Source of the DNA: Candidatus Symbiobacter mobilis CR
GTDB lineage: Bacteria; Pseudomonadota; Gammaproteobacteria; Burkholderiales; Burkholderiaceae_C
Length of the DNA: 64,000 bases
Assembly (NCBI RefSeq): GCF_000477435.1
Contig: NC_022576.1
Span: 310,001 to 374,000, forward strand
Reading direction: 5' to 3'
Made by a program: the position numbers and the translations under genes. A model generated the notes under the pieces. The model worked only from the letters and a program-made list of their open reading frames with translations. It did no database searches and had not been told where the DNA came from. Within the stretch, counting starts at the first letter, position 1. Each line of letters starts with the position of its first letter. Shown piece by piece: positions 17,519 through 26,329 of this stretch.

Positions 17519-18579
17519 CCGTAGCGCCGGTCGAACTTGTGCGCCGTCGCGCTGTTGTAGAGGAAAGGAATTTCCCCGACGAACTGGTGGCGCATCGCTT
17601 GCCCGCGAACGAAGATGGCGATCTGTTCGTTCAAGGCATGGATCACGTCGACGACGAGGATCTGGTTGTCCTCGTAGGGGGTTCCTCCGTTCTGGGCGAT
17701 CTTCGCGTCGACGTTGTCGCGGTCAAGTCGTAGCCATTGCATCCCGGCACGCAGCGCCCATGGGCCACGCTGCCACTGCCACATGCCCCCCCACTGCGTG
17801 TACGAGCCGCCGTAGGAGAACTCAGCCAACGGGCTGAGGCTGGTCGAAAAGGCGGCCAAGCTTGACCCGCAGGGCGCGATACGGGTGCCAGAAGTCTGCG
17901 TAGGGGTGAAGGACATGGCGTATTGGCACCCTTGCCCATCCACGTAGGTCGCGGTCATGTCGCCGGTAGATACGGCACTGCGGCCGATCCCGAAGAATGC
18001 CGAGAGGGTCGAAGCCTCGGTCAGCCGCCACGAACCCAGCAGATCAAGCTCTTCCTGGTGGTCGGAAAGGTCCAGCACACGGAGATCCTGTACCGTCAGG
18101 CCTTGCACCGCCGTTGCGCTACTTTTGCGCAACTCATCGGAACGGTTCCCCCAGAGCGAGAGGCGAACCGCCGCGTGCGCGGGGCTGTCAGCGTTGCCGT
18201 ACAGGCGCTGCTGGGCGGCCATTTGCCAGCTATCGATGGATTCTTCATCGGTGCGGTATTGCACCGACCGGCGCGCCAATGCGCCCTCTACCAGCAGGGT
18301 GGGTCGCACTGCGTAGGCAACGCGGACATGCTGCCCGGAATAGTCCCCCACTTGCGTGCCGCCATAAGTGGGGTCTTTGGCGCGCAGGTGCAGCACGTCG
18401 AGCGTATCGTTCATCGCATCCAGTCCGACTTCAAAGCGCAACTCTCCGCTGTAGTGAAACTGATCTGCAGTGAGCAGGGCATCAAGGGGGGCGCACCAGC
18501 CGGTCGATACCCCCATGGTTGCCATGACCAAGCCCACGAGTTTCGCTGCGATTTTTGGATGTGTTCCTGTGCAATGCAA
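17485..18579 (-). CDS. Predicted outer-membrane beta-barrel protein
   Basis: A 364-residue protein starting at TTG 18579, which has AGGGAG eight bases upstream. Residues 1-31 form a signal peptide (AAKLVGLVMATMGVSTGWCA). The rest is made of alternating polar and aromatic strands, such as YSGELRFEVGLDAM, HVRVAYAVRPTLLVEGAL and YGYVSVGLHVAF, and it ends in Phe, the usual last residue for BAM-dependent barrels. I do not recognise a named family; the strand pattern suggests roughly 14-16 strands. It lies downstream of the large lipoprotein gene on the same strand but beyond a strong terminator. Confidence 0.75.
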   Translation of the reverse strand: MHCTGTHPKIAAKLVGLVMATMGVSTGWCAPLDALLTADQFHYSGELRFEVGLDAMNDTLDVLHLRAKDPTYGGTQVGDYSGQHVRVAYAVRPTLLVEGALARRSVQYRTDEESIDSWQMAAQQRLYGNADSPAHAAVRLSLWGNRSDELRKSSATAVQGLTVQDLRVLDLSDHQEELDLLGSWRLTEASTLSAFFGIGRSAVSTGDMTATYVDGQGCQYAMSFTPTQTSGTRIAPCGSSLAAFSTSLSPLAEFSYGGSYTQWGGMWQWQRGPWALRAGMQWLRLDRDNVDAKIAQNGGTPYEDNQILVVDVIHALNEQIAIFVRGQAMRHQFVGEIPFLYNSATAHKFDRRYGYVSVGLHVAF

Positions 18580-18605
18580 GGTGGCTTCTCCCTATGTTTT
18601 GCCCG

Positions 18606-18631
18606 AAAAAAAGGGGAACAGATCGTTCCCC
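18606..18631 (-). terminator. Rho-independent terminator after the lipoprotein gene
   Basis: Read on the minus strand: GGGGAAC-gatct-GTTCCCC followed by seven T. The stem is 7 bp with a textbook T tract, 43 bases after the lipoprotein stop codon. A second 7-bp hairpin (GCCCCGC / GCGGGGC, 18640-18658) lies between it and the stop. It separates the lipoprotein from the downstream barrel gene. Confidence 0.88.
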
Positions 18632-18673
18632 TCGGGGTTGCCCCGCGTGGAGCGGGGCGGGTGACGGGATGGG

Positions 18674-21484
18674 TCAGGGGTTGGTGGTCGAGGCTTGGAT
18701 CGTGACGATGATCGTCTCCGTGCCATCCGCCAGCTTCACGGGTACTGCGCCTGTCACGGAGGAAAGTCGCGCTACGGAACTGACACCTTCGAGCTTCGCA
18801 TCGACCGAGAACGTGCCGGATGTGATTCCAATCGTTCCAAAACCTGTTTGTTGCGACAGTTGCGCAACGACGGGTTCCCAATTGAAAGCCAAAACTTGGT
18901 TTTGCAAAACAAGAACCTGCTGGGCAATGTCATCCAATACCGCAGTAAAAGTCTGACCGCTGGAATTCACCCCGGTGACCGATACCGTTGCCGTGGTGGG
19001 TACTTGAAGGGTGACGGAATTCCCATCAAGCCCGAAAGTCACCGGGGCAATGCTGAGCCTCAACTGGCGCGAACCTGTACCGTATTCCAGCACATTGAGC
19101 TTGACTGTGGGATTGGTAAAGACAGGCTGATCCAGTGCCGTCAGCTTCAAACTGGCCGTGGTGAGCGGGCCGGGTACGGTAACGCGGTATGGCAAGGCTT
19201 TGGTCGTATCTACGGCAACGCTATTGACTTTGGGTTCGGAAAGAACGAGCATGTTTTGTGGGGGGGCGACTGGTGGCAGCTCAACAGTAATGGTTGTACC
19301 TGTTTCCTCCTGGACCGCTTCGACATGGTCCTCAATCGCGGTTTCAGCGGCGCTGACATCCCCAGTTTGGACTGCAGTGGTTATAGCAGTTGCCAATTCT
19401 TGCAATTGGGTCACAGAGTTGCTTGCCGTAGCTTTCTCAGCGACCGTTGTGGTCAAAAGATTGGCGAGGGTTGCAGTCGTTTGGAGTGCAGTGGTGTCTT
19501 GCAGTGCTTGCAGCACTTGGTTTTCTGTCTGCGTTGCCGTTGCCTGCACCAGAACCGCTGCTGGCTTGGATGCTATAGATTGGGTAACTTGGGCCACATT
19601 GTTGGCAGTCACGGCAGCCACGCTTGCAGAATCCAGACCGGCTAGGTTCCCAATATTTGCATTCGTGTTTGCACTAGCCGACTCCTTGGCCGCATCGACC
19701 GATTTAGTGACGGCCTCTGTCACCAAAGCACGTACCGCCGTGGTTGAGGTAGTACTGGAATTGCTCAACGTTACTGGGGCTTGCACAGTGGCAACGGCAT
19801 TACTGAGCCCAGTGACGGCCGCCTGATACAGCGCGGCGGACTGCGTTGCCGTGGTAGTCGTAGTCTCTTGGCCAGTCGCGGCGGAAGCAATCGTATTGGC
19901 CATTTGCACCAGCATCACCTGCACTGCTATCGTGGTTTGGGTGAGTGCAGAATTGGTCTCCGCCGCTGCAACGGGGTCGGTAGTCAGAATTTCTGCGCCG
20001 ATGTCCAAACCTAGGTTCGTCGCAATCTTTTCAGCAGCCGTGGCGATTTGTTCCGAGGTAGGCTTGACATATACACCGCTACCGGCTTCAGCCTCCATGG
20101 TCGCCTGCACCAGCGTCGTCAAGGGAGTAATCTGGGTCGAACCCGCAGGCGCTTTGAGTTCCCCAATAAAGGCTTGCCCAGTCGAAATATCCGTACCACC
20201 CTTGGCGCAAGTCATGTGGGAACCAAACGCTGCCGGGAAGGAAAAGTTACCTTGCGCGTCGGTTGTCGTCGCGAGATTCGAGTCAGTCTTGTTGTCGTCG
20301 CAAACCCCATCGTCGTTCTTGTCTAGAACGACCGTGGCACCTTCCACGTACCCGTCAACTACTTTGCCTCCAGTAGGAAGCGGGATCGTGATATCTGGCT
20401 CAGAAACTGCGTTGACCTTAGCAAGAAGCTGTTGGATTGGGGATGCCGCATTATTGATGTTCCCTTGCTGTAATGCAGCGGCAACTGCAGTAGCCGTCGT
20501 GGAAAGCGTGTCCACAAAGCCTTCCACACCGCTGGCTGCAACCTGTTGAGTCAGCACTGGGGCCAGGAGTGCGGTCGTTTGCGAAGCGAAGGTATCTTGC
20601 AGCGCTGACAGCAACGATTTCGTAGAGTTTGCAACACCCTGGGTCACTGTGGCAATGTTCCCGGAAGCCACAGCAGCAATGCTTGCTGGTGCCAAATTTG
20701 CCAAAGCGGGGATGATGGCTTCAGCTTGGGCTTTGACGACTGCCTGATTCATGGCAGTCTTGATCAATGCAGTCGCCGATGCCAAATTTTTCAAGTCCGT
20801 CGGGTTGCTCGTATTGACGGCTGCAGCCAACCCAACAATTGCCGCCCGGTACAGGGCTGCGGTTTGATCTGTGCTGGCATTCCAGCCAGCCGCTGCTGCA
20901 ATCGTCCTGGCTGTTTGTACCAGCAGCACTTGCACAGCCGTGGTGGTTTGGGTCAACGCTGGAATGGTTGCTGCGGATGCAACCGGGTCGGTACTGAGGA
21001 TTTGAGTGCCGAGATCAGCCAAGCCCAACTTGGTTGCCACTTGTTGGGCAGCGGCTTCAGGGGTAGGTTTGCTGCCTGCGGGCGCTGCATCAATGGTTGC
21101 CTGCACCAATGTAGTCAACGGGGTGATTACGGATGCTCCGGCGGGGGCCTTTAGCTCTCCGATGAAAGCTTGTCCACTGGTGATATCCGTACCACCCTTG
21201 GCGCAAGTCATGTGGGAACCAAACGCTGCGGGGAAGGAAAACTTGCCCTGCGCGTCTGTGGTAGTACCCAGGCGGGAATCCCTGTCGTTGTCGTCGCAAA
21301 CCCCATCATCGTTATGGTCTAGCACGACCACCGCACCGCTGACGTACCCGTCAGCCACTGTGCCTGGGTTTTTTACGGGTTCTCCACCCCCGCCGCCACC
21401 GCAGCCGGAGGTCAAAAGGGCTGCCGCCGTGATAGAGAAGCACGCTGCAGCAATACGAGTCAAAAGGAGCTGGTTGATTTTCAT
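18674..21484 (-). CDS. Large duplicated surface lipoprotein, function unknown
   Basis: ATG 21484 begins a lipoprotein signal peptide with lipobox LTSGC (Cys28) and a poly-Gly tether, giving 936 residues. Two close copies of a roughly 90-residue module sit at about 43-133 and 375-466. Each has DGYV(S/E)GA.VVLD followed by an acidic calcium-loop-like NDDGVCDDN, then TTDAQG, FSFPAAFGSHMTCAKGGTD and ITPLTTLVQAT. Each copy is followed by a long Ala/Thr-rich, probably helical segment of about 230-300 residues. The last roughly 170 residues look beta-rich. The modules resemble carboxypeptidase-regulatory-like or cadherin-like surface folds. Two conserved cysteines per module may form a disulfide. 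Base composition appears less GC-rich than neighbouring genes. I infer a calcium-dependent surface or adhesive role, without a proven family match. Confidence 0.7.
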   Translation of the reverse strand: MKINQLLLTRIAAACFSITAAALLTSGCGGGGGGEPVKNPGTVADGYVSGAVVVLDHNDDGVCDDNDRDSRLGTTTDAQGKFSFPAAFGSHMTCAKGGTDITSGQAFIGELKAPAGASVITPLTTLVQATIDAAPAGSKPTPEAAAQQVATKLGLADLGTQILSTDPVASAATIPALTQTTTAVQVLLVQTARTIAAAAGWNASTDQTAALYRAAIVGLAAAVNTSNPTDLKNLASATALIKTAMNQAVVKAQAEAIIPALANLAPASIAAVASGNIATVTQGVANSTKSLLSALQDTFASQTTALLAPVLTQQVAASGVEGFVDTLSTTATAVAAALQQGNINNAASPIQQLLAKVNAVSEPDITIPLPTGGKVVDGYVEGATVVLDKNDDGVCDDNKTDSNLATTTDAQGNFSFPAAFGSHMTCAKGGTDISTGQAFIGELKAPAGSTQITPLTTLVQATMEAEAGSGVYVKPTSEQIATAAEKIATNLGLDIGAEILTTDPVAAAETNSALTQTTIAVQVMLVQMANTIASAATGQETTTTTATQSAALYQAAVTGLSNAVATVQAPVTLSNSSTTSTTAVRALVTEAVTKSVDAAKESASANTNANIGNLAGLDSASVAAVTANNVAQVTQSIASKPAAVLVQATATQTENQVLQALQDTTALQTTATLANLLTTTVAEKATASNSVTQLQELATAITTAVQTGDVSAAETAIEDHVEAVQEETGTTITVELPPVAPPQNMLVLSEPKVNSVAVDTTKALPYRVTVPGPLTTASLKLTALDQPVFTNPTVKLNVLEYGTGSRQLRLSIAPVTFGLDGNSVTLQVPTTATVSVTGVNSSGQTFTAVLDDIAQQVLVLQNQVLAFNWEPVVAQLSQQTGFGTIGITSGTFSVDAKLEGVSSVARLSSVTGAVPVKLADGTETIIVTIQASTTNP
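20187..21229. repeat. Long direct repeats within the lipoprotein gene
   Basis: The bases at 20187-20233 and 21183-21229 are identical over 47 positions, inside two longer similar blocks (about 20150-20360 and 21120-21360) that encode the two protein modules. Such near-perfect identity over a part of the module suggests recent duplication or ongoing gene conversion. Confidence 0.9.
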
Positions 21485-21796
21485 GGCGAATTCCGGCGGG
21501 AAAGTGATAAGGAAGAAGTACCCATCGGTCAATTTAGCACAACTCACTTAGGGTGCTGGTGGTGTGTCGGCTCTATGGATACCGTATCGTCACAAGCTGG
21601 GTCGCTCGGAGTGCTTGGCTGACTGGTTTGCATCCCCCGAATATTCCCCGAATGCAACGGGGTTGGCTTCCAGACGCATGGCAGGAAGGTGGCACAATTT
21701 CTCGTTCATTTTTGCCTTTCTTCCCCCTCTTGCTCCCTCTTTGCCTGGCTCTCAAACGAGATTCGCGCACTCCGCACACACCTTTGGTGGCTGCCC
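21485..21796. other. Intergenic leader upstream of sucA
   Basis: No gene is supported. The segment holds the divergent promoters of the lipoprotein gene and sucA. A short direct repeat (CCCCGAAT, at 21637 and 21647) and a long pyrimidine-rich tract (about 21704-21750) are visible. Just ahead of the sucA ATG a small CACC/GGTG hairpin could cover the likely GGTGG ribosome site. Confidence 0.5.
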
Positions 21797-24754
21797 ATGG
21801 ATGAAACCCTGCCGGAGAACCCCTCGCAGTCGCTGTACCAAGTTCTGCGTGCGTATTCCCACTTGTTTGCCGGGAGCGCTTCGTACATCGAAGATGCCTA
21901 CGAACGCTATCTGGATGACCCTGATAGCGTTGCTGCGTCGTGGAGAGAATGGTTCGATACCCTAGCGGCTGCTCCGGCTTCCGATGGCGGGAAAGCCCCT
22001 GATGTGCCCATGCGCGCTGCGGTCGAGGCCTTTGCAGCCCGCGTGCGCTATGAACGGGCGGGAGAGTGGTCGCCGGGATGGTCGTCGGCAAGCGCGGCAT
22101 GTCCTTTGGATTCGACGCCTGGGCGCAAGCACACCGCCGCGCAACAACTGATTGCCGCGCATCGCAACATCGGCGTGCGTTGGGCCAGCCTCGACCCTTT
22201 GCAACGCGCAGGCCGTCCAGATATCCCCGAGCTGGATCCTTCCTTTTATGGCTTGGAAGATGCCGACCTCGACCTGGAGGTCGACACCAGCAACACCTTC
22301 TTTGGCCCTGCAACGATGTCGGTGCATGCCCTGCTTGATGCGCTGCGCACAACCTATTGCGGCGTGCTGGGCGCAGAGTTCATGTACCTGACCGATCAGC
22401 GGCAGAAACGCTGGTGGCAGCACAAGCTGGAAAGCATCCAGAGCCAGCCTGCCATCAATGCAGACGGAAAACGGCACATCCTGGAGCGCCTGACCGCTGC
22501 GGAGGGGCTGGAGCGTTTTCTCCATACCAAATACGTTGGGCAAAAGCGTTTTTCCCTCGAAGGGGGGGAAAGCTTCATCGTCGCGATGGATGAATTGATT
22601 CAGCGTGCTGGCGCACGAGGGGTGGAGGAAATCTGTATCGGCATGGCGCACCGTGGCCGACTGAACGTGCTGGTCAACACCCTGGGCAAACTGCCCAAGG
22701 ATTTGTTTGCGGAGTTTGATCACACCGCGCCGGAGGAATTGGCTGCGGGGGACGTCAAGTACCACCAGGGTTTCAGTTCCGATATCGAGACGCCCGGGGG
22801 GCCGGTACACCTGAGCCTGGCGTTCAACCCCTCGCACTTGGAAGTCGTCAACCCCGTCGTTGAAGGGGCGGCCCGTGCGCGCATGGATCGGCGTGGAGAC
22901 CCCACTGGCAAAAAGGTGTTGGCGTTGCTGGTGCATGGGGATGCAGCCTTTGCCGGGCAGGGTGTCAACCAGGAGACATTGGCCCTGGCTCAGACCCGTG
23001 GCTACACGACGGGGGGTACCGTCCACCTCATCATTAACAACCAGATCGGATTTACGACTTCCGACCCCCGCGACCTTCGTTCCACGGTGTATTGCACCGA
23101 CATCGTCAAAGCCGTCGAAGCCCCGGTGATGCACGTCAACGGGGATCATCCCGAGTCCGTCGTCCTGGCCGTGCAGTGGGCGTTGGACTACCGCATGGAA
23201 TTCGGCAAGGATGTCGTCGTCGATATCGTGTGCTACCGCAAGCTTGGCCACAATGAGCAGGACACCCCGGCGCTGACCCAGCCCCTGATGTACAAAAAAA
23301 TCGCGCAGCACCCCGGTGTACGACAACTGTATGCAGAGCGACTGGCTGTGGAAGGCTTGGGCAACACCCTTGGGGACGACATGGCCCGCGCCTACCGCGC
23401 TGCGATGGATACCGGCAAGCGGACTGCGGTGTCCGTGCTCGGCGTCCACAAATACCCCTTTGCCATCGATTGGACGCCGTATTTGGCGGGGCGCAGCGAT
23501 GACGAGGGCATGGATTGCCGTACCGCGATCCCCCTCGAACGCTGGGCCAGCCTGGCGCAGCGGTTGACTACCCTGCCGCCAACGCTCACCTTGCATCCCC
23601 TGGTGCGCAAGGTGTATGAAGACCGCGCCGCGATGGGCCGGGGGGACATTCCTGTGGACTGGGGGATGGGCGAGCACATGGCGTTTGCTTCGCTGGTCGC
23701 GCAGGGGGTTCCCGTTCGGCTTTCCGGGGAAGATTCCGGGCGGGGAACGTTCTCGCACCGCCACGCGGTGATCCACGACCAGAATCGGGAGAAGTGGGAC
23801 GAGGGGACCTACGTGCCCCTGCAAAACGTTGCAGAGGGGCAGGCGCCTTTCGTCGTCATCGACTCGATCCTTTCCGAAGAGGCGGTGCTGGGCTTCGAAT
23901 ACGGCTACGCATCGAATGCGCCGGACATCCTCGTCGCATGGGAAGCCCAGTTCGGCGATTTTGTCAACGTCGCCCAGGTGGTGATCGACCAGTTTTTGGC
24001 CTCTGCGCAGGTCAAGTGGGGGCGGCTCAATGGGTTGACGCTGCTGCTGCCCCATGGCCAGGAAGGGCAGGGGCCCGAGCATTCCTCGGCGCGGATCGAG
24101 CGATTCATGCAGCTTGCCGCCGACGACAACATGCAGCTCGTCCAACCGACGACGGCCAGCCAAATTTTTCATGTTTTGCGTCGGCAGATGTTGCGCAAGG
24201 TACGCAAGCCCCTGGTAGTGTTCACCCCCAAGTCGCTGCTGCGGCATCGTGATGCCGCTTCGCCCATCGCCGAATTCACCGATAGCGTGTTCCGTACGGT
24301 GATCGACGATGCGCAGGCCACGGAACCCGACACGGTGCAGCGGGTATTGTTGTGTTCGGGCAAGGTGTATTACGACTTGGTCAAAAAGCGTGCAGCTTTG
24401 GAAGCGCGCCATGTCGCCATCGTTCGCATCGAACAGTTGTATCCCTTCCCCCATGCTGCGCTGTTGCGTGTATGGGAGCGGTACCCTGTGGCCACAGAAT
24501 GGCTGTGGGTACAGGACGAGCCTCGCAACCAGGGGGCGTGGTTCTTCGTGCAGCATTGCTTGGCAGAGCACCTGCTGGCAAGGCAACGGTTGGGGTACTG
24601 CGGTCGTGCGCCGAGTTCTTCCCCTGCCGTGGGCTACGCTCATCTGCACCAGGAGCAGCAGCGAGCGTTGGTCGATGGAGCCTTCGCGCCGGATCCTGCG
24701 GGGTTGGGCGCCAGCTTTTGCGGCTGGCGGACGCATGCCCAGCCTGTCGCCTGA
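21797..24754 (+). CDS. sucA: 2-oxoglutarate dehydrogenase E1 component
   Basis: The thiamine-diphosphate-dependent decarboxylase of the 2-oxoglutarate dehydrogenase complex of the TCA cycle. ATG 21797 gives 985 residues with the family N-terminus (SYIEDAYERYLDDPDSVAASWREWF). Other marks are FEGGESFIVAMDELIQRAG in its variant form LEGGESF, GMAHRGRLNVL, HQGFSSDIETPGG, and the thiamine-binding HGDAAFAGQGV and NNQIGFTTSDP. The C-terminal transketolase half includes GEDSGRGTFSHRH and LPHGQEGQGPEHSSAR. The open frame upstream is unrelated. sucB and lpd follow. Confidence 0.96.
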   Translation: MDETLPENPSQSLYQVLRAYSHLFAGSASYIEDAYERYLDDPDSVAASWREWFDTLAAAPASDGGKAPDVPMRAAVEAFAARVRYERAGEWSPGWSSASAACPLDSTPGRKHTAAQQLIAAHRNIGVRWASLDPLQRAGRPDIPELDPSFYGLEDADLDLEVDTSNTFFGPATMSVHALLDALRTTYCGVLGAEFMYLTDQRQKRWWQHKLESIQSQPAINADGKRHILERLTAAEGLERFLHTKYVGQKRFSLEGGESFIVAMDELIQRAGARGVEEICIGMAHRGRLNVLVNTLGKLPKDLFAEFDHTAPEELAAGDVKYHQGFSSDIETPGGPVHLSLAFNPSHLEVVNPVVEGAARARMDRRGDPTGKKVLALLVHGDAAFAGQGVNQETLALAQTRGYTTGGTVHLIINNQIGFTTSDPRDLRSTVYCTDIVKAVEAPVMHVNGDHPESVVLAVQWALDYRMEFGKDVVVDIVCYRKLGHNEQDTPALTQPLMYKKIAQHPGVRQLYAERLAVEGLGNTLGDDMARAYRAAMDTGKRTAVSVLGVHKYPFAIDWTPYLAGRSDDEGMDCRTAIPLERWASLAQRLTTLPPTLTLHPLVRKVYEDRAAMGRGDIPVDWGMGEHMAFASLVAQGVPVRLSGEDSGRGTFSHRHAVIHDQNREKWDEGTYVPLQNVAEGQAPFVVIDSILSEEAVLGFEYGYASNAPDILVAWEAQFGDFVNVAQVVIDQFLASAQVKWGRLNGLTLLLPHGQEGQGPEHSSARIERFMQLAADDNMQLVQPTTASQIFHVLRRQMLRKVRKPLVVFTPKSLLRHRDAASPIAEFTDSVFRTVIDDAQATEPDTVQRVLLCSGKVYYDLVKKRAALEARHVAIVRIEQLYPFPHAALLRVWERYPVATEWLWVQDEPRNQGAWFFVQHCLAEHLLARQRLGYCGRAPSSSPAVGYAHLHQEQQRALVDGAFAPDPAGLGASFCGWRTHAQPVA

Positions 24755-24772
24755 GTCGCTATGTAGCCTTTG

Positions 24773-24842
24773 ATGCTTAGCCCTCAATGCCTAGCCCTTG
24801 ATGCTTAGCCTTCGATACCTAATTCTCGATATCTAGCCCTGG
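24773..24842. repeat. 14-bp tandem repeat between sucA and sucB
   Basis: Five successive 14-base units start at 24773, 24787, 24801, 24815 and 24829, following the pattern AT(G/A)C/TCTAGCCCT.G, for example ATGCTTAGCCCTCA and ATGCCTAGCCCTTG. A partial 12-base unit precedes them at 24761. The array begins 18 bases after the sucA stop and ends about 90 bases before the sucB ATG. It forms no clear hairpin. Confidence 0.85.
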
Positions 24843-24932
24843 CCGCATTGCTTCTGCGCATGGTTTCCGCACCTGCTTCTCCCTGTATTCGGCCAAAGAT
24901 ACCCCATCCCAGCCCAACCAAAGAGTGTTCCC

Positions 24933-26201
24933 ATGTCTACCGTAGTCGTCACCGTCCCAGAACTGTCGGAATCCGTTAGCGATGCCACGATGCTCGCGTG
25001 GAAAAAATCGGTGGGAGACGCCGTAGCCGCCGAGGAGATCCTCACGGGCGTCGAGACCGACAAGGTCACGATGGACATTCCTTCGCCTGCTGGGGGCGTT
25101 CTTGTCGAAATCCTGGCGCAAGAGGGAGACACGGTGTTCGGCGGGCAGACCATTGCGCGTATCGAGCCGGGTGCCGTAGCGGAGGTGTCTGCACCCGTTG
25201 CTGCTGCGAATGGAACGCAACACCTAGCGCAACAACCAGCGCAACATCTTGCGCCGAACCATGCCCCCAACCTCACGCCGAGTAGGGCCTCTGCCATGCC
25301 CGCTGCGGCCAAGCTGATGGCGGATCACCAGCTTGCGCCTGGAGCCGTGGCGGGAACAGGCAAGGATGGGCGCATCACCAAAGGGGATGTGTTGCGTGCG
25401 GTTGAGGCGCGGGGGGCAGAGAGCGCTGCGCCCAGTTCGCCTGTCAGCTTTCTGCCCCGGGGAAAGGATTCTGCTGCTGCACGCGAAGCTGCGCTGGCCA
25501 ATCGCCCAGAGCAGCGGGTGCCGATGAGTCGACTACGCGCTCGGGTGGCGGAGCGGTTGCTGCAATCCCAGGCGACGAATGCGATCTTGACCACTTTCAA
25601 CGAAGTGAACATGGGCCCCATGCTCGAAATGCGCAAGCGCATGCAGGAAGCCTTTGAAAAGGAACATGGCGTGCGTCTGGGGTTGATGAGCTTCTTCGTG
25701 ATGGCAGTGGTGCATGCGCTGCGCAAGTTTCCGATCCTCAATGCCTCGGTCGACGGCACGGACATCGTGTACCACGGCTATTTCGACATTGGCATCGCCA
25801 TTGGTTCTCCGCGTGGTCTCGTCGTGCCGATTCTGCGCAACGCAGACAAATTGGGCTTTGCGGAGATCGAAAAGAAGATCGTCGATTTCACCCAAAAGGC
25901 CCGTGACGGCAAGCTGGAAATGGAAGACCTTGCCGGAGGCACATTCACCATCAGTAATGGGGGTACTTTCGGTTCGATGATGTCTACGCCGATCATCAAC
26001 CCCCCGCAGAGCGCGATCCTCGGCGTGCATGCGACCAAGGATCGTGCTGTCGTGGAAAACGGGCACATCGTCGTGCGGCCGATGAACTACTTTGCGCTGA
26101 GCTACGACCACCGCATCATCGACGGCCGGGAAGCCGTGCTGGGTCTTGCAGCGATCAAGGAATCGCTGGAAGACCCGGCGCGGTTGTTGTTCGATATTTG
26201 A
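24933..26201 (+). CDS. sucB: Dihydrolipoyllysine succinyltransferase (E2 of 2-oxoglutarate dehydrogenase)
   Basis: The E2 core enzyme carries the lipoyl arm between E1 and E3 and makes succinyl-CoA. Domains in order: a lipoyl domain (about 1-76, with the lipoylated lysine in ETDKVTMDIPSP), an Ala/Pro/Gln-rich linker containing short repeated HLAQQ/HLAPNH steps, the E3-binding domain (about 112-150, AAAKLMADHQLAPGAVAGTGKDG), and the catalytic acyltransferase domain with SYDHRIIDG near the C-terminus. The length of 422 residues is usual. It sits between sucA and lpd. Confidence 0.96.
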   Translation: MSTVVVTVPELSESVSDATMLAWKKSVGDAVAAEEILTGVETDKVTMDIPSPAGGVLVEILAQEGDTVFGGQTIARIEPGAVAEVSAPVAAANGTQHLAQQPAQHLAPNHAPNLTPSRASAMPAAAKLMADHQLAPGAVAGTGKDGRITKGDVLRAVEARGAESAAPSSPVSFLPRGKDSAAAREAALANRPEQRVPMSRLRARVAERLLQSQATNAILTTFNEVNMGPMLEMRKRMQEAFEKEHGVRLGLMSFFVMAVVHALRKFPILNASVDGTDIVYHGYFDIGIAIGSPRGLVVPILRNADKLGFAEIEKKIVDFTQKARDGKLEMEDLAGGTFTISNGGTFGSMMSTPIINPPQSAILGVHATKDRAVVENGHIVVRPMNYFALSYDHRIIDGREAVLGLAAIKESLEDPARLLFDI

Positions 26202-26329
26202 GCGGGACAGGGCAGCAAGCATTTCCCATCGCTACCAAGCATCGCCTTGTGCAGCCACATGTTGGTGGGTGTATTCGCCACCCGGGAACCGGGGTAATTG
26301 GGTTTTTTCTAGTCCTTCGAGCAATCAGC

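Noticed and set aside
19158..20549. Long plus-strand frames rich in Val/Ala opposite the lipoprotein gene
   Set aside because: They mirror the Ala/Thr-rich lipoprotein codons, and the minus strand has a proper lipobox, ribosome start and terminator.
21962..24787. A 941-codon open frame on the minus strand opposite sucA
   Set aside because: It is fully antisense to a well-conserved sucA gene and shows no family motif; long antisense frames are expected in high-GC coding DNA.
24773..24842. Short regularly spaced repeats considered as a mini CRISPR array or phage attachment site
   Set aside because: Units are directly adjacent without spacers, degenerate, and not next to a tRNA or integrase.
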